A DNA stretch of 20,415 bases from Thermodesulfovibrionales bacterium (lineage in GTDB: Bacteria; Nitrospirota; Thermodesulfovibrionia; Thermodesulfovibrionales; SM23-35): positions 1-20,415 of the forward strand of contig JAGUWT010000012.1 of the NCBI GenBank assembly GCA_020062205.1. The letters are read 5' to 3'. Both the position numbers and the translations under genes were made by a program. Shown in pieces: positions 13,165 through 20,415 of this stretch. How positions within the stretch are numbered: position 1 is the stretch's first letter; the number at the start of each line of letters is the position of its first letter. The notes under the pieces are model-generated. The model did not search any database, was not told where the DNA came from, and worked only from the letters and a program-made list of their open reading frames with translations.

Positions 13165-13470
13165 ATGAAATTCCAGAATCCTCAGAACGGCTATATCGTT
13201 GAAATAAACCAATCGGGGCTGTGGACTCTGCTCTTTGGCGGGTTCTACTTTATAAGACACGGAATCTGGACCCATGGCCTGATATCTTTAGTGCTGGCAT
13301 TTGTCACATATGGGGTTTCATGGTTTATTTATCCGTTCTTTGCTACAAAGGTCATACGGGATGCATATCTCAGAAAGGGTTGGAATGAATTGCCTGACCC
13401 CTATGAAACATTGATAAAACCCAAGCAATACACACCTTGGTGGGAGAGGTACTTCAGGTTTAGAAAATGA
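13165..13470 (+). CDS. Small inner-membrane protein (DUF2628-like)
   Basis: This 101-aa protein has a short polar start (MKFQNPQNGYIVEINQS), two hydrophobic segments and a polar C-terminus. The segments lie at about residues 19-40 (LWTLLFGGFYFIRHGIW) and about 39-60 (LISLVLAFVTYGVSWFIYPF), joined by a short loop. The pattern is that of small two-helix DUF2628-like membrane proteins, in which a positive, Trp-rich tail (WWERYFRFRK) probably lies in the cytoplasm. It is preceded by RHH2 and followed by the second structured RNA. A function in superinfection exclusion is possible but unsupported. Confidence 0.72.
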   Translation: MKFQNPQNGYIVEINQSGLWTLLFGGFYFIRHGIWTHGLISLVLAFVTYGVSWFIYPFFATKVIRDAYLRKGWNELPDPYETLIKPKQYTPWWERYFRFRK

Positions 13471-13510
13471 AGTTTTATAGTATAGAATCCAGATTTAAAA
13501 TATAAAAGTT

Positions 13511-13587
13511 TGGCCCCTACCTGGTGCACGGGGAAGAGGGTAATCTCCACCCCTGGGGCCATAATTTTAAATGGAGACCGTAAGGAG
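13511..13587 (+). ncRNA. Pseudoknotted 5'-leader RNA, copy 2 (before the 401-aa gene)
   Basis: The closing stem tggcccc (13511-13517) / ggggcca (13555-13561) encloses two hairpins. The first is cctg/cggg with loop gtgca (13520-13532). The second is aggg (13537-13540) / ccct (13551-13554). The second loop holds tctcca (13544-13549), which pairs with tggaga (13572-13577). Shine-Dalgarno aaggag follows at 13582-13587. Compared with copy 1 the first pair of the closing stem changes from A-U to U-A, keeping the pairing. The shared ACCGT-AAGGAG 3' context and A-rich 5' block show common descent. Confidence 0.62.
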
Positions 13588-13592
13588 AGGCG

Positions 13593-14798
13593 GTGAAGAA
13601 GTCAAAACACAGTCCTAAAAAATTACCATCAAATCAAATTGGTTTATATTCTACTCTTGATCCCCGTCAATACATAGAATCAGTTTTGATTCACTGGTAT
13701 GAGAGTTTGACTATTGGCATACTTGGTGACATTCCTTCTGACTTAGAATGGGGAGGTATTTTTACTCCTGAAGAATGTTGTGATTTCGCCGGTCAAATAC
13801 AGCAATGTTGGTTTGATTTTGAGAAACAAGCTTATCTCGGGTTCCGGCACATGTCTCCGTATTTTGAGGGTTATGATTATAAGGATCTTGAAAGAAAGGC
13901 TTCTTCTTTCTCACGTTTAAAATCTTTTATCTTCAGTATGGGTTTGACCACATTCGACAATGGAGATTATTTTTCGCAAATTTCCTGTAGAATTGCATCA
14001 TATAAAAGCCTTATGAATATCAAGCCAATCATGGAAGCAATACTTTTTAAGTCAGATAGACGCAAGATTTTTAAAGAAATACATGACCTGCATGGCTATA
14101 TTTATTATACACCTGGGCAACCAAAAAAAGAATTGTTGCATCTATTAATTAAAGATCTTATTCACTTATCACAACAATGGTTTGATTCTTCTTTTAATCA
14201 CGGATTAGCTTTCTATCTTGCAAAACAAGACATTATTGACCCTACGTGTAAGTTGAAGGAAAAAGCCAAGCCTTGTAGCCAGGTTGATTGTATCATAGTG
14301 AGAGCCAAGAACTGCAGGAACAACATTAGAAATTTAGCTAATTTTATTGAAAAACGTGAAAACTCTAAATTTGTGCTTGAACAATCGAAAATTATGTATT
14401 GCGAAAAAGCCCTCAATTATTTGAAATGTTTGGAGTGTCGTAGAAACTTTGGCTATGAATGTGATAACCTCCTAACGCTGGAGGAAAAAAATTGCATATT
14501 AAAAAAAATTCCACTATTTTTGAGGACTCCCTGTAAAGAGGCTGCGAAAAGATTGAAGGACATTGTGACCAGAATGAAAAAGCCGATAGCCCTACACGTT
14601 ATAGATAAGAAATACCATGAAAGCCGCAAAAAGAATAAAGGACCTCTCAGAGACAAGGAATACTATGGAAATCTTTACTTGCAATCCGTTTGCAATAACG
14701 ATAGAAAGGCCAAAATAGCCACAATCAATAAATTTCAAGAATTGTATCCCCATATTTCCAGAAAAAAAATTCAAAGAATACTAAAGTCTCGATCCTGA
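13593..14798 (+). CDS. Unknown Cys-containing protein (401 aa)
   Basis: The GTG start at 13593 follows AAGGAG from the second structured leader, which decides the start. The N-terminal third is aromatic and acidic (for example ESVLIHWYESLTIG and WGGIFTPEECCDFAG). A helical middle section contains HDLHGYIYYTPGQPKKE. The C-terminal third has several paired Cys (SQVDCIIVRAKNC; YLKCLECRRNFGYEC) that could bind metal. A basic, helical tail ends ISRKKIQRILKSRS. No catalytic motif is recognised, and no membrane segment is seen. The gene is AT-rich like its neighbours. Its control by a duplicated RNA element makes it the main candidate effector of this region. Confidence 0.75.
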   Translation: MKKSKHSPKKLPSNQIGLYSTLDPRQYIESVLIHWYESLTIGILGDIPSDLEWGGIFTPEECCDFAGQIQQCWFDFEKQAYLGFRHMSPYFEGYDYKDLERKASSFSRLKSFIFSMGLTTFDNGDYFSQISCRIASYKSLMNIKPIMEAILFKSDRRKIFKEIHDLHGYIYYTPGQPKKELLHLLIKDLIHLSQQWFDSSFNHGLAFYLAKQDIIDPTCKLKEKAKPCSQVDCIIVRAKNCRNNIRNLANFIEKRENSKFVLEQSKIMYCEKALNYLKCLECRRNFGYECDNLLTLEEKNCILKKIPLFLRTPCKEAAKRLKDIVTRMKKPIALHVIDKKYHESRKKNKGPLRDKEYYGNLYLQSVCNNDRKAKIATINKFQELYPHISRKKIQRILKSRS

Positions 14799-14895
14799 AA
14801 CCAAAAAAATATTCAGGACAACATTTTATAAAATCGTCTCAATTCCTTAATTATCAAGGCTCTTCACAGTCAACCTAAAACGTCCACGAGGTCAC

Positions 14896-14925
14896 TCGAC
14901 ATTTGTGAACTATTAGGATTTTAAT
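14896..14925 (+). promoter_or_regulatory. Weak promoter candidate before the HTH/replication genes
   Basis: TCGACA (14896-14901) and TTTAAT (14920-14925) are 18 bp apart, each one mismatch from the sigma-70 consensus. The predicted start would fall almost on the GTG at 14932, implying a nearly leaderless mRNA or a later start codon. This is the only suitable promoter I see for the early block, which may also be read from 12561. Confidence 0.28.
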
Positions 14926-14931
14926 AGGATT

Positions 14932-15156
14932 GTGAAAAAATTTCTAAACACATCTGAGACAGCGAGGAAGATAAAGTGCACAAATGCAACCGTTGTGAAC
15001 TACATCAAACGCGGCTATTTACAAGGTCATAAACCCTATTCAAGATGGTTAGTTGATTACGACAGTATAAAAAGATACCTTCAAAGAATGCAAAAGAAAA
15101 AAGATAAAGATCCAAAAGAATTTTTGGAATTAATAGAAAAAGTGAGGTTAAGATGA
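14932..15156 (+). CDS. Small HTH DNA-binding protein (HTH_17-like)
   Basis: This 74-aa protein starts at a GTG. It has the segment LNTSETARKIKCTNATVVNY as the helix-turn-helix, then IKRGYLQGHKPYSRWLVDYD as the turn and wing, and then a Lys-rich helix to the end (QRMQKKKDKDPKEFLELI). The pattern is that of excisionase/MerR-like regulators. It is placed directly before the replication genes, so it may regulate them or act as excisionase for the integrase downstream. The upstream spacer 14799-14931 holds only the weak promoter candidate. Confidence 0.76.
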   Translation: MKKFLNTSETARKIKCTNATVVNYIKRGYLQGHKPYSRWLVDYDSIKRYLQRMQKKKDKDPKEFLELIEKVRLR

Positions 15157-15180
15157 ACAAAAAAAGAATGACGTTGAGAG

Positions 15181-15915
15181 ATGGCAAATCCGCAAGTTGA
15201 AGGCGGTTATACGCGGATCGCCAACGAACTGCTTGAGGCTCTGGCGAGGATACGAATCCCAGGAGAGGCGGGGCAAGTGTTAGATGTGATTTTCAGACGG
15301 ACCTATGGCTTTGGTAAAAAAATAGATGCCATTTCCTTAAGTCAGTTTTGTCTTGGTACCGGACTAAAACAGAATACTATCTGCAAGGCAATTGTGAAAC
15401 TGCTTCGCTTAAATTTGATTACCAAAAAGGGGACTGCAACAAGCACTTTATACGGTATAAATAAAGACTTTGAAACATGGCGACCATTACCCAAAAAGGG
15501 ACAGGTAGTCCCCAAAAAGGTAATAATTATTCCCCAAAAAGGTAACAAACATAACCCAAAAGGGGACACACAAAAGAAATATAAAGAAAAAAGAAACGTC
15601 CCCCCTCAAATTTTGGAACTTACCAACTTATTAGCTGATCTGATTCTTATCAATAATCCGAAGCATAGATACCTCCGGAATGGGAAAAGAGAAAAAACCA
15701 TAATTACCTGGGCAGACGCAATCGACAAACTTTTCCGGATTGACAAACAGACGGTAGAGGACATCCGAATCGTTATCGAATGGTGTCAATCTGATTCATT
15801 CTGGCGGAAAAATGTTCTTTCTGGGGATAAACTCCGGGAAAAGTGGGATCAGCTCTATCCTCAGGCAATAGAAACACGCCAAAAGTGTGCATGGATGGAA
15901 GTAACAAATGAATGA
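15181..15915 (+). CDS. Replication protein O-like (Phage_rep_O N-terminal domain)
   Basis: This 244-aa protein has an N-terminal winged-helix domain (about 1-95) of the phage replication protein O type. It begins with the strip GGYTRIANELLEALARIRIP, followed by IFRRTYGFGKKIDAISLSQF. It should bind the origin and load the DnaB-like helicase encoded next. The middle (95-140) is a flexible, basic, repetitive linker with several 'PKKG' units. The C-terminal domain contains LTNLLADLILINNPKHRY and a Trp-rich end (MEVTNE). It overlaps the next gene by 8 bp (ATGAATGA), so translation is coupled. Its ribosome site is weak. Confidence 0.83.
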   Translation: MANPQVEGGYTRIANELLEALARIRIPGEAGQVLDVIFRRTYGFGKKIDAISLSQFCLGTGLKQNTICKAIVKLLRLNLITKKGTATSTLYGINKDFETWRPLPKKGQVVPKKVIIIPQKGNKHNPKGDTQKKYKEKRNVPPQILELTNLLADLILINNPKHRYLRNGKREKTIITWADAIDKLFRIDKQTVEDIRIVIEWCQSDSFWRKNVLSGDKLREKWDQLYPQAIETRQKCAWMEVTNE

Positions 15916-16708
15916 CACAAACAAGATAATTGAAACTGAGAAAAAGCTCGCAACGTACTCCGGCGAGGATGAAGTAATAACTTCCCAGGAAAACTACATA
16001 CTTCTCAAGAATAGATTTAAAAATAATTTTATCTGTTCTTCGGGAATTCCTACGCTTGATGAGCTCATCGTAGGCTTTTATAGGGGGGAACTCAATATAA
16101 TCGGTGGTCCGTCAAAGCACGGAAAAACACTTTTTGCACAGACTGAGACTTGTCATTTTGCAGAGCAAAAAACCCATAGTCTTTGGTTTACTTATGAGGT
16201 TCCGTCTCTGCAATTTTTAGAACAGTTTAATCCCCTCCCTGGATTTTTCATGCCGAAGACCTTGAGAGCTAATTCCTTAGACTGGATACAACAAAGAATT
16301 TGGGAAGCGAAACTAAAATATGGCCTCGATTTCGTTTTTATAGACCATCTTCATTATCTCTGTGACATGAACAAAAGTAGTATGTCCCTTGAAATCGGTA
16401 AGGTTATGCGGTTCCTGAAGAAAATTGCCATCAGATTCAACATATCGATTTTCTTAATCGCCCACTTGACGAAATTAAAACTCGAAGAGGAACCGGACAG
16501 TGATAGCTTTAGGGATTCATCTTTTGTTGTTCAAGAGTGTGATAATGCGTTTCTTATCTGGAGACTGAAGGACAAGAAAACGGGTTTTTTTGGTAATGAG
16601 GCTGTGCTAAAAATATCTGCGAACAGACGTTTTGGCATCATGGGAAAGAAAATCCGTCTAAAAAAAATTGGGAAAATTTTAGGGGAGGTAACCAAGGATT
16701 ATGACTGA
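15908..16708 (+). CDS. DnaB-like replicative helicase / RecA-fold ATPase
   Basis: This 266-aa RecA-fold ATPase has Walker A at about residues 66-74 (GGPSKHGKT) and Walker B at 142-147 (FVFIDH). Motifs recalling DnaB C-terminal domains are LDELIVGFYRGELNIIGG before the P-loop and a distal AHLTKLK followed by a strand. It lacks the N-terminal DnaB domain, so at 266 residues it is a C-terminal-domain-only form. With the replication O-like protein before it and a primase zinc finger after it, it probably unwinds the element's origin. It overlaps both neighbours by 8 bp. Confidence 0.87.
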   Translation: MNDTNKIIETEKKLATYSGEDEVITSQENYILLKNRFKNNFICSSGIPTLDELIVGFYRGELNIIGGPSKHGKTLFAQTETCHFAEQKTHSLWFTYEVPSLQFLEQFNPLPGFFMPKTLRANSLDWIQQRIWEAKLKYGLDFVFIDHLHYLCDMNKSSMSLEIGKVMRFLKKIAIRFNISIFLIAHLTKLKLEEEPDSDSFRDSSFVVQECDNAFLIWRLKDKKTGFFGNEAVLKISANRRFGIMGKKIRLKKIGKILGEVTKDYD

Positions 16709-17246
16709 TCTCGATACCTATTACTATCGTGTCGAAATGCCCAAAGTTAGGCAGAAAATTGCAGAATTCAAATCTGAGATGGGGAACTGGGGTAAATGCA
16801 AGAGGATTTCTTATCTTTATAGCAGCCTCTTTGAGCTTGATGCTGAATTATTTGAGAGGTATACAAATTATAAGAAGTCTTCTGAGGCTGACAATCCTTA
16901 CATCGAAAGGTCCCTAATAGCATCTCATATTCCTGAGATTGAAAAAGAGATTGGGAAGCTTGAAAGGGAAATAGCTTTCATTGTAAGAGGCTCTCAGGGG
17001 CCAAATCAGGGCATTACGCCAGAAATGACACACCAAGCCAGGGATTATCCGATTGAATACCTAATTGACGTTAAGCGTGGAATGGCAAGATGTATTTTCC
17101 ATGATGACCATAACCCATCAATGGGGATCAAAAATAATCACTTTCACTGTTTCGGATGTGGTGAAAAAGGTGACGTTATTTCCCTTTTAATGAAAAGAGA
17201 CGGTCTGTCTTTTCCTGAGGCCGTAAAGTTTTTATCAGGAGTTTAG
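16701..17246 (+). CDS. CHC2 zinc-finger primase domain protein
   Basis: This 181-aa protein has a helical, charged N-terminal half (1-110). Its C-terminal CHC2 zinc finger has C131-x2-H134 in ARCIFHDDHN and C150-x2-C153 in HFHCFGCGEKGDVI, followed by the typical LLMKRDGLSFPEAVKFLSG. CHC2 fingers recognise the priming site in DnaG-type primases. The TOPRIM catalytic domain is absent, so the protein alone cannot be a complete primase. It may bring the host DnaG, or bind DNA, for the helicase upstream. It overlaps the helicase gene by 8 bp and has AAGGATT as ribosome site. Confidence 0.88.
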   Translation: MTDLDTYYYRVEMPKVRQKIAEFKSEMGNWGKCKRISYLYSSLFELDAELFERYTNYKKSSEADNPYIERSLIASHIPEIEKEIGKLEREIAFIVRGSQGPNQGITPEMTHQARDYPIEYLIDVKRGMARCIFHDDHNPSMGIKNNHFHCFGCGEKGDVISLLMKRDGLSFPEAVKFLSGV

Positions 17247-17262
17247 GAATATTTGTAAAAAT

Positions 17263-18261
17263 ATGAATAAATTACCCGTAAAAAGACCAGAACAGTTACC
17301 AGATACTATTGAACAATTAAGGGATTTTATTCTTATTGGTCAAGAAAGATTAAAAGTATATCAAGCCAAAATTAGAGCTATTGAAAAAGTCGGATTAGCT
17401 AAAAATGTAAGGGATCAAGCCCTACATGAAGCTCAGGATGTCGCAACCGCTGTCCTTTATGCTGAAGTTAAATTGGGAGAATTGTTGAAAGGGATAGAGC
17501 CTAAAAGAGATAAGCAAAGTTCCACGCAAAGAACTTCCCTTCCTTCCCTTCCCGACGGTATAACCAAAAAGCAATCCCATTATGCACAGGAGCTTGCGGA
17601 CAATAAAAATGTAATTGAAGAAGTTATCGAAATCGCTATTAAGAAAGAAGATATACCGACAAGCATGAAGGTATTCAGGAAAATCAAGGAAACAAAACGT
17701 CAAGAAAAAAGAGAAAAAAATAAAGAATTAATCACAACTAATCCAAAGGTGTTTCCCGAACAAAAATTTTCAACCATTGTATTAGACCCACCGTGGGACT
17801 GGGGAGATGAAGGAGACCAAGACCAATTGGGCAGGGCAAAACCAACTTATTCCACGATGTCTTTAGATAAATTAATGGAATTTCCTATCAGCGATTTAAC
17901 AGAAAAAAATGCTCACATATATCTCTGGATAACAAATAGAAGTTTACCAAAAGGTTTCGCATTATTAGAGAAATGGGGATTCAGATATATAACTTTAATA
18001 ACATGGGGTAAGCCTTCCTTTGGCATGGGTAATTATTTCAGAGGACAAACCGAACATATTATTTTTGGTGTGAAAGGCTTGTTGTCTTTATTGAGAAATG
18101 ATGTTGGTACATTATTGCTTGCTAAAAAAGGTAAACGGCATAGTGAAAAACCTGATGAGTTTTATTCTTTAGTGGAAAGCTGTAGTCCCGGTCCATGGCT
18201 CGATATGTTTGCGAGAAAGCAACGCCCTGGTTGGATAGTTTGGGGGGCTGAAGTTGCCTAA
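17263..18261 (+). CDS. MT-A70 family DNA N6-adenine methyltransferase
   Basis: This 332-aa protein has a helical N-terminal region (1-140) and a Rossmann-type methyltransferase domain. The catalytic DPPW motif is at 175-178 (FSTIVLDPPWDWG). It is followed by YSTMSLDKLMEFP, AHIYLWITNRSLP, a GQTEHIIFGVKG strand, and RHSEKPDEFYSLVE near the end. It transfers a methyl group from S-adenosylmethionine to adenine N6. No partner restriction endonuclease is encoded, so it is an orphan methylase, probably protecting the element or modulating replication. It follows the primase gene by 16 nt with only a weak ribosome site. The following gene overlaps it by 8 nt. Confidence 0.93.
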   Translation: MNKLPVKRPEQLPDTIEQLRDFILIGQERLKVYQAKIRAIEKVGLAKNVRDQALHEAQDVATAVLYAEVKLGELLKGIEPKRDKQSSTQRTSLPSLPDGITKKQSHYAQELADNKNVIEEVIEIAIKKEDIPTSMKVFRKIKETKRQEKREKNKELITTNPKVFPEQKFSTIVLDPPWDWGDEGDQDQLGRAKPTYSTMSLDKLMEFPISDLTEKNAHIYLWITNRSLPKGFALLEKWGFRYITLITWGKPSFGMGNYFRGQTEHIIFGVKGLLSLLRNDVGTLLLAKKGKRHSEKPDEFYSLVESCSPGPWLDMFARKQRPGWIVWGAEVA

Positions 18262-18697
18262 TTACTATGACATGAACAGTGTCGCCACACCAACAAAATG
18301 TGCAATCAAACTCGGCAAGGTCGAAAGGGTAATACTCAACTTGATTTTCGTAGTTAACGGTATAACAGCACATGAAATTGTATACACAATGATTTTTATG
18401 GACTTGAAACAGGCGGGTTACAACGAAGACGAGATCATAAAAAATTTAAATATCCCATGGCTGAGGTTATTAAAGGAGTACCGTAACAAAAAAAATGCCA
18501 CCAACAGAGCATTGAAAAGGTTAATTGAGAAGGGATTTTTAAGGTCAAAATATGGCTACATTCCTGGACAAGGATTTAAGGTAGGTTACTATCTGACACT
18601 GCAAGGCCAGAAACTCAAAGCAACCTACCGAGTGATACAGCCACAAAAGAGATATAGAAATTTAATTGCACATTTTGTTGGTGAAGGGGAAGCTTGA
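18254..18697 (+). CDS. Winged-helix-like regulatory protein (147 aa)
   Basis: The frame starts at a TTG overlapping the methylase stop by 8 nt; an ATG at 18272 is the alternative start. The region from about residue 22 (GKVERVILNLIFVVNGITA) to about 120 looks like a winged helix. It includes a helix rich in Asp and Glu (MDLKQAGYNEDEIIKNL), a recognition-type helix (NATNRALKRLIEKGFLRSKY) and a wing (YIPGQGFKVGYYLTLQGQKL). The C-terminus is basic. It is likely a DNA-binding regulator of the early genes or of recombination. The TGATG overlap with the next gene implies coupling. Confidence 0.68.
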   Translation: MPNYYDMNSVATPTKCAIKLGKVERVILNLIFVVNGITAHEIVYTMIFMDLKQAGYNEDEIIKNLNIPWLRLLKEYRNKKNATNRALKRLIEKGFLRSKYGYIPGQGFKVGYYLTLQGQKLKATYRVIQPQKRYRNLIAHFVGEGEA

Positions 18698-19044
18698 TGT
18701 CCCACCCTTGGAGTGATGACATCGGAGAAGACAGCCGGTTGCGTGATGAAATACCGGATGAAAGATATCGACCTGATATTGATTCAGAAGATGAAGGGGT
18801 CACAGAGATTGAGAGAAAAGATTCGCCTGATTGCCCGATAGCACAGCGTTTTGAATGTTTGAAGGACGCGTTGAAACTATTTCGAAATAAATTTGACAGC
18901 GATAGAAGCTATCTCATATGGATTGCCCGGTACTTTTTGCAGCTTAAATTTAATGCAATGGAAGAGATCTTCCGTTTGGATAGCTCAAATCTTTGCCGGG
19001 TCTCAAGAAGGGCAGAGAGAAACCTACGGATAGATGGAATTTAG
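18697..19044 (+). CDS. HTH-like protein with acidic N-terminus (115 aa)
   Basis: I chose the ATG at 18697, which overlaps the preceding stop as TGATG and follows GAAGGGGAAG; a TTG one codon earlier is possible. The N-terminal 50 residues are strongly acidic (for example DSEDEGVTEIERKDS). The rest (about 55-115) is helical, ending in a possible helix-turn-helix resembling sigma region 4 (FNAMEEIFRLDSSNLCRVSR). It may be a regulator or a protein that imitates DNA. It lies 58 nt before the chosen integrase start. Confidence 0.62.
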   Translation: MSHPWSDDIGEDSRLRDEIPDERYRPDIDSEDEGVTEIERKDSPDCPIAQRFECLKDALKLFRNKFDSDRSYLIWIARYFLQLKFNAMEEIFRLDSSNLCRVSRRAERNLRIDGI

Positions 19045-19102
19045 CTTGACAGATATATCGAGTATCCTCTATCTTCTTAACCGAGACCAACAAGGTGAGA
19101 AG

Positions 19103-20245
19103 ATGAAAAACGGCGGCACCATCCGCACAAAAGAAAAATGTCCTGTTTGTTATAAGTCTTTTACTCATATTCAGAAATTAGGTCTCATCTGTGCGGAACA
19201 CAGGACAGTCCCCAATAAATACTTTGTTGATTTGTATTATGCAGGTAGACAAATAAAAATCTACTCCTACAAGTCAGGCAGAATACTCGATAGTTATCAG
19301 ATAGCCTTAGAAACACTGGAACATATTCGTTATGAGATCCGCAATCATCAATTTGACCCCACAAAATATGTAAAGATCGATATAGCACGGTTCTTATTTC
19401 AGAACCTAATTAAGAAATGGCTGGATGCAAAGACCGATTTGATTTCTATCTTCAAGTATCAGCAAGTTAACAAAAACTTTTTTGTTTTCTTTAACAATAC
19501 AGATGTTAGAGACATTAGGGCTTCCCATGTCTATGAGTTCTATCAGCAATTACCTGACAGGTTGAGTGAAAAGACAAAGAAGAATATCATGGATGCATTA
19601 AAGGCCTTTATGAATTGGGCTTACAGGCTTGAATACGTAGAGAAAATACCAATATTCCCCACCATTAAGATTGATTTGAAAGTCCCAAACTGGATACACG
19701 AAAGGGATCAAGAAAAGATACTATTAGCACTACCCGAAAAAGACAGGCTAATTTATTTATTTCTCATGCTTCATGGATGCAGGCCAAGCGAGGCAAGGGC
19801 CTTGAAGGTTAAGGATTTGGATTTTGAGAATGGTACTATCATTTTCAGAAGAGTATTTACAGGCCCTATTGGTAATACTCTCATAGAAAGAACGAAGACT
19901 TATAGGCAGCGAGTAATACCTATCAACCCTGAAATGGAAAATATCCTGAGAGAATTATATAAAGACAAACTTCCAGAAGCCTTTATTTTTACAGATTCTA
20001 AAACAGGCAAACCCTACCCTTCGCGCACCTTGATAAAACGTTGGCGGGCTGCTTGTGAGAAGGTAGGCAAAAAAATAGGTTTATATGAAGGGTCTAAACA
20101 CAGTTTCGCCTCTCAGAGAGTGAGTAAGGGAATAAGCATTTATCTTATCTCGAAAGTATTAGGGCATACTACCACACAGACAACAGAAAGATACGCTTTC
20201 GCAGACATTGAAGGGATGAGAAAAGTAATGATTGGAAAAGAGTGA
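19103..20245 (+). CDS. int: Tyrosine integrase of the element
   Basis: This 380-aa integrase should mediate recombination between attL/attR and the tRNA-Pro site. I chose the ATG at 19103 because AAGGTGAG lies just before it; an upstream ATG (19034) would overlap the previous gene. The N-terminus has a zinc-knuckle-like C13-x2-C16 ... C30-x2-H33, then an arm-binding region. A core-binding domain follows at about 95-185. Catalytic residues are Arg227 in LHGCRPSEARAL, Lys265 in ERTKTYRQR, His355 in KVLGHTTT and the nucleophile Tyr364 in TERYAF. The usual HxxR box reads E329-G-S-K332, so Arg is replaced by Lys and His by Glu. The stop codon overlaps the right arm site. Confidence 0.94.
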   Translation: MKNGGTIRTKEKCPVCYKSFTHIQKLGLICAEHRTVPNKYFVDLYYAGRQIKIYSYKSGRILDSYQIALETLEHIRYEIRNHQFDPTKYVKIDIARFLFQNLIKKWLDAKTDLISIFKYQQVNKNFFVFFNNTDVRDIRASHVYEFYQQLPDRLSEKTKKNIMDALKAFMNWAYRLEYVEKIPIFPTIKIDLKVPNWIHERDQEKILLALPEKDRLIYLFLMLHGCRPSEARALKVKDLDFENGTIIFRRVFTGPIGNTLIERTKTYRQRVIPINPEMENILRELYKDKLPEAFIFTDSKTGKPYPSRTLIKRWRAACEKVGKKIGLYEGSKHSFASQRVSKGISIYLISKVLGHTTTQTTERYAFADIEGMRKVMIGKE

Positions 20246-20265
20246 CTATCCCCAGACTATCCCCA
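20245..20265 (+). repeat. Right arm-type integrase site (tandem 11-bp repeat)
   Basis: The same 21 bases as at 141-161, in the same orientation. They begin at the last base of the integrase stop codon and end 52 bp before attR. Matching arm sites at both ends support a common integration machinery and an intact right end. Confidence 0.75.
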
Positions 20266-20315
20266 ACTCAAAATAAATAATTGTAAACCCTTAAAAATAA
20301 AGACAAAAATTGAAT

Positions 20316-20356
<41 letters not shown>

Positions 20357-20415
20357 AAGCCGTAACTCCGGTTTAAATACGTAATAGGATCTGCTGAATG
20401 ATAAGCAGGTATTGA

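Noticed and set aside
19034..19102. Extra 23 N-terminal codons for the integrase
   Set aside because: The upstream ATG overlaps the preceding gene and lacks a good ribosome site, whereas the ATG at 19103 follows AAGGTGAG.

Overview
The window holds an essentially complete integrated mobile element of about 20.3 kb, inserted in the 3' end of a tRNA-Pro(TGG) gene (13-91). A 40-bp direct repeat (60-99 and 20317-20356) copies the tRNA T-arm, acceptor 3' strand, CCA and eight more bases, and is read as attL and attR. A tyrosine integrase gene (19103-20245) lies just inside attR, and a tandem 11-bp motif occurs just inside each end as probable arm-type integrase sites. Base composition is AT-rich (roughly 40% G+C by eye), Shine-Dalgarno sites are strong (AGGAGG type), promoters are sigma-70-like, and the tRNA gene encodes its CCA. 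This fits a bacterium. A Nitrospirota- or Desulfobacterota-like host is only a guess.

Layout from left to right. At 175-486 (minus) is a broken RadC-family C-terminus. At 577-5212 is a fragment of a tail module: a 1232-aa tape-measure protein, a 197-aa probable virion protein and a small HTH protein. From 5213 to 7180 comes a 314-aa coiled-coil protein among decayed or structured DNA. This stretch contains terminators, a GNRA-capped hairpin, a 22-bp repeat in two copies and an unlisted 55-aa gene. At 7182-7939 two overlapping frames (the second ParB/HTH-like) are joined by a perfect -1 slippery heptamer. At 7980-8932 is a Panacea-domain antitoxin overlapping its probable toxin.

A minus-strand operon runs from 12464 down to about 8918. 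It starts with an HTH protein and includes four small unknown proteins, a second tyrosine recombinase, a coiled-coil protein and a zinc-ribbon protein. Its promoter (TTGACA-17-TATTAT) sits back to back with a rightward promoter (TTGAAA-17-TATAAT) that serves a ribbon-helix-helix (RHH) regulator at 12613. This resembles a genetic switch.

The rightward transcript then carries a second RHH protein (12951), a membrane protein (13165) and an unknown 401-aa protein (13593). The RHH2 and 401-aa genes are each preceded by a copy of the same structured RNA: a closing stem, two hairpins, and a loop that pairs with a segment next to the Shine-Dalgarno site. One base pair of the closing stem co-varies between the copies. 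This is the most novel feature in the window.

The last block is an early-gene module: HTH protein, replication protein O-like winged helix, DnaB-like ATPase, CHC2 zinc-finger primase domain, MT-A70 adenine methyltransferase, two small regulators and the integrase. No terminase, portal, capsid or tail-tube gene is present. The element is therefore either a deletion derivative of a siphovirus-like prophage or a phage satellite carrying its own tape measure.
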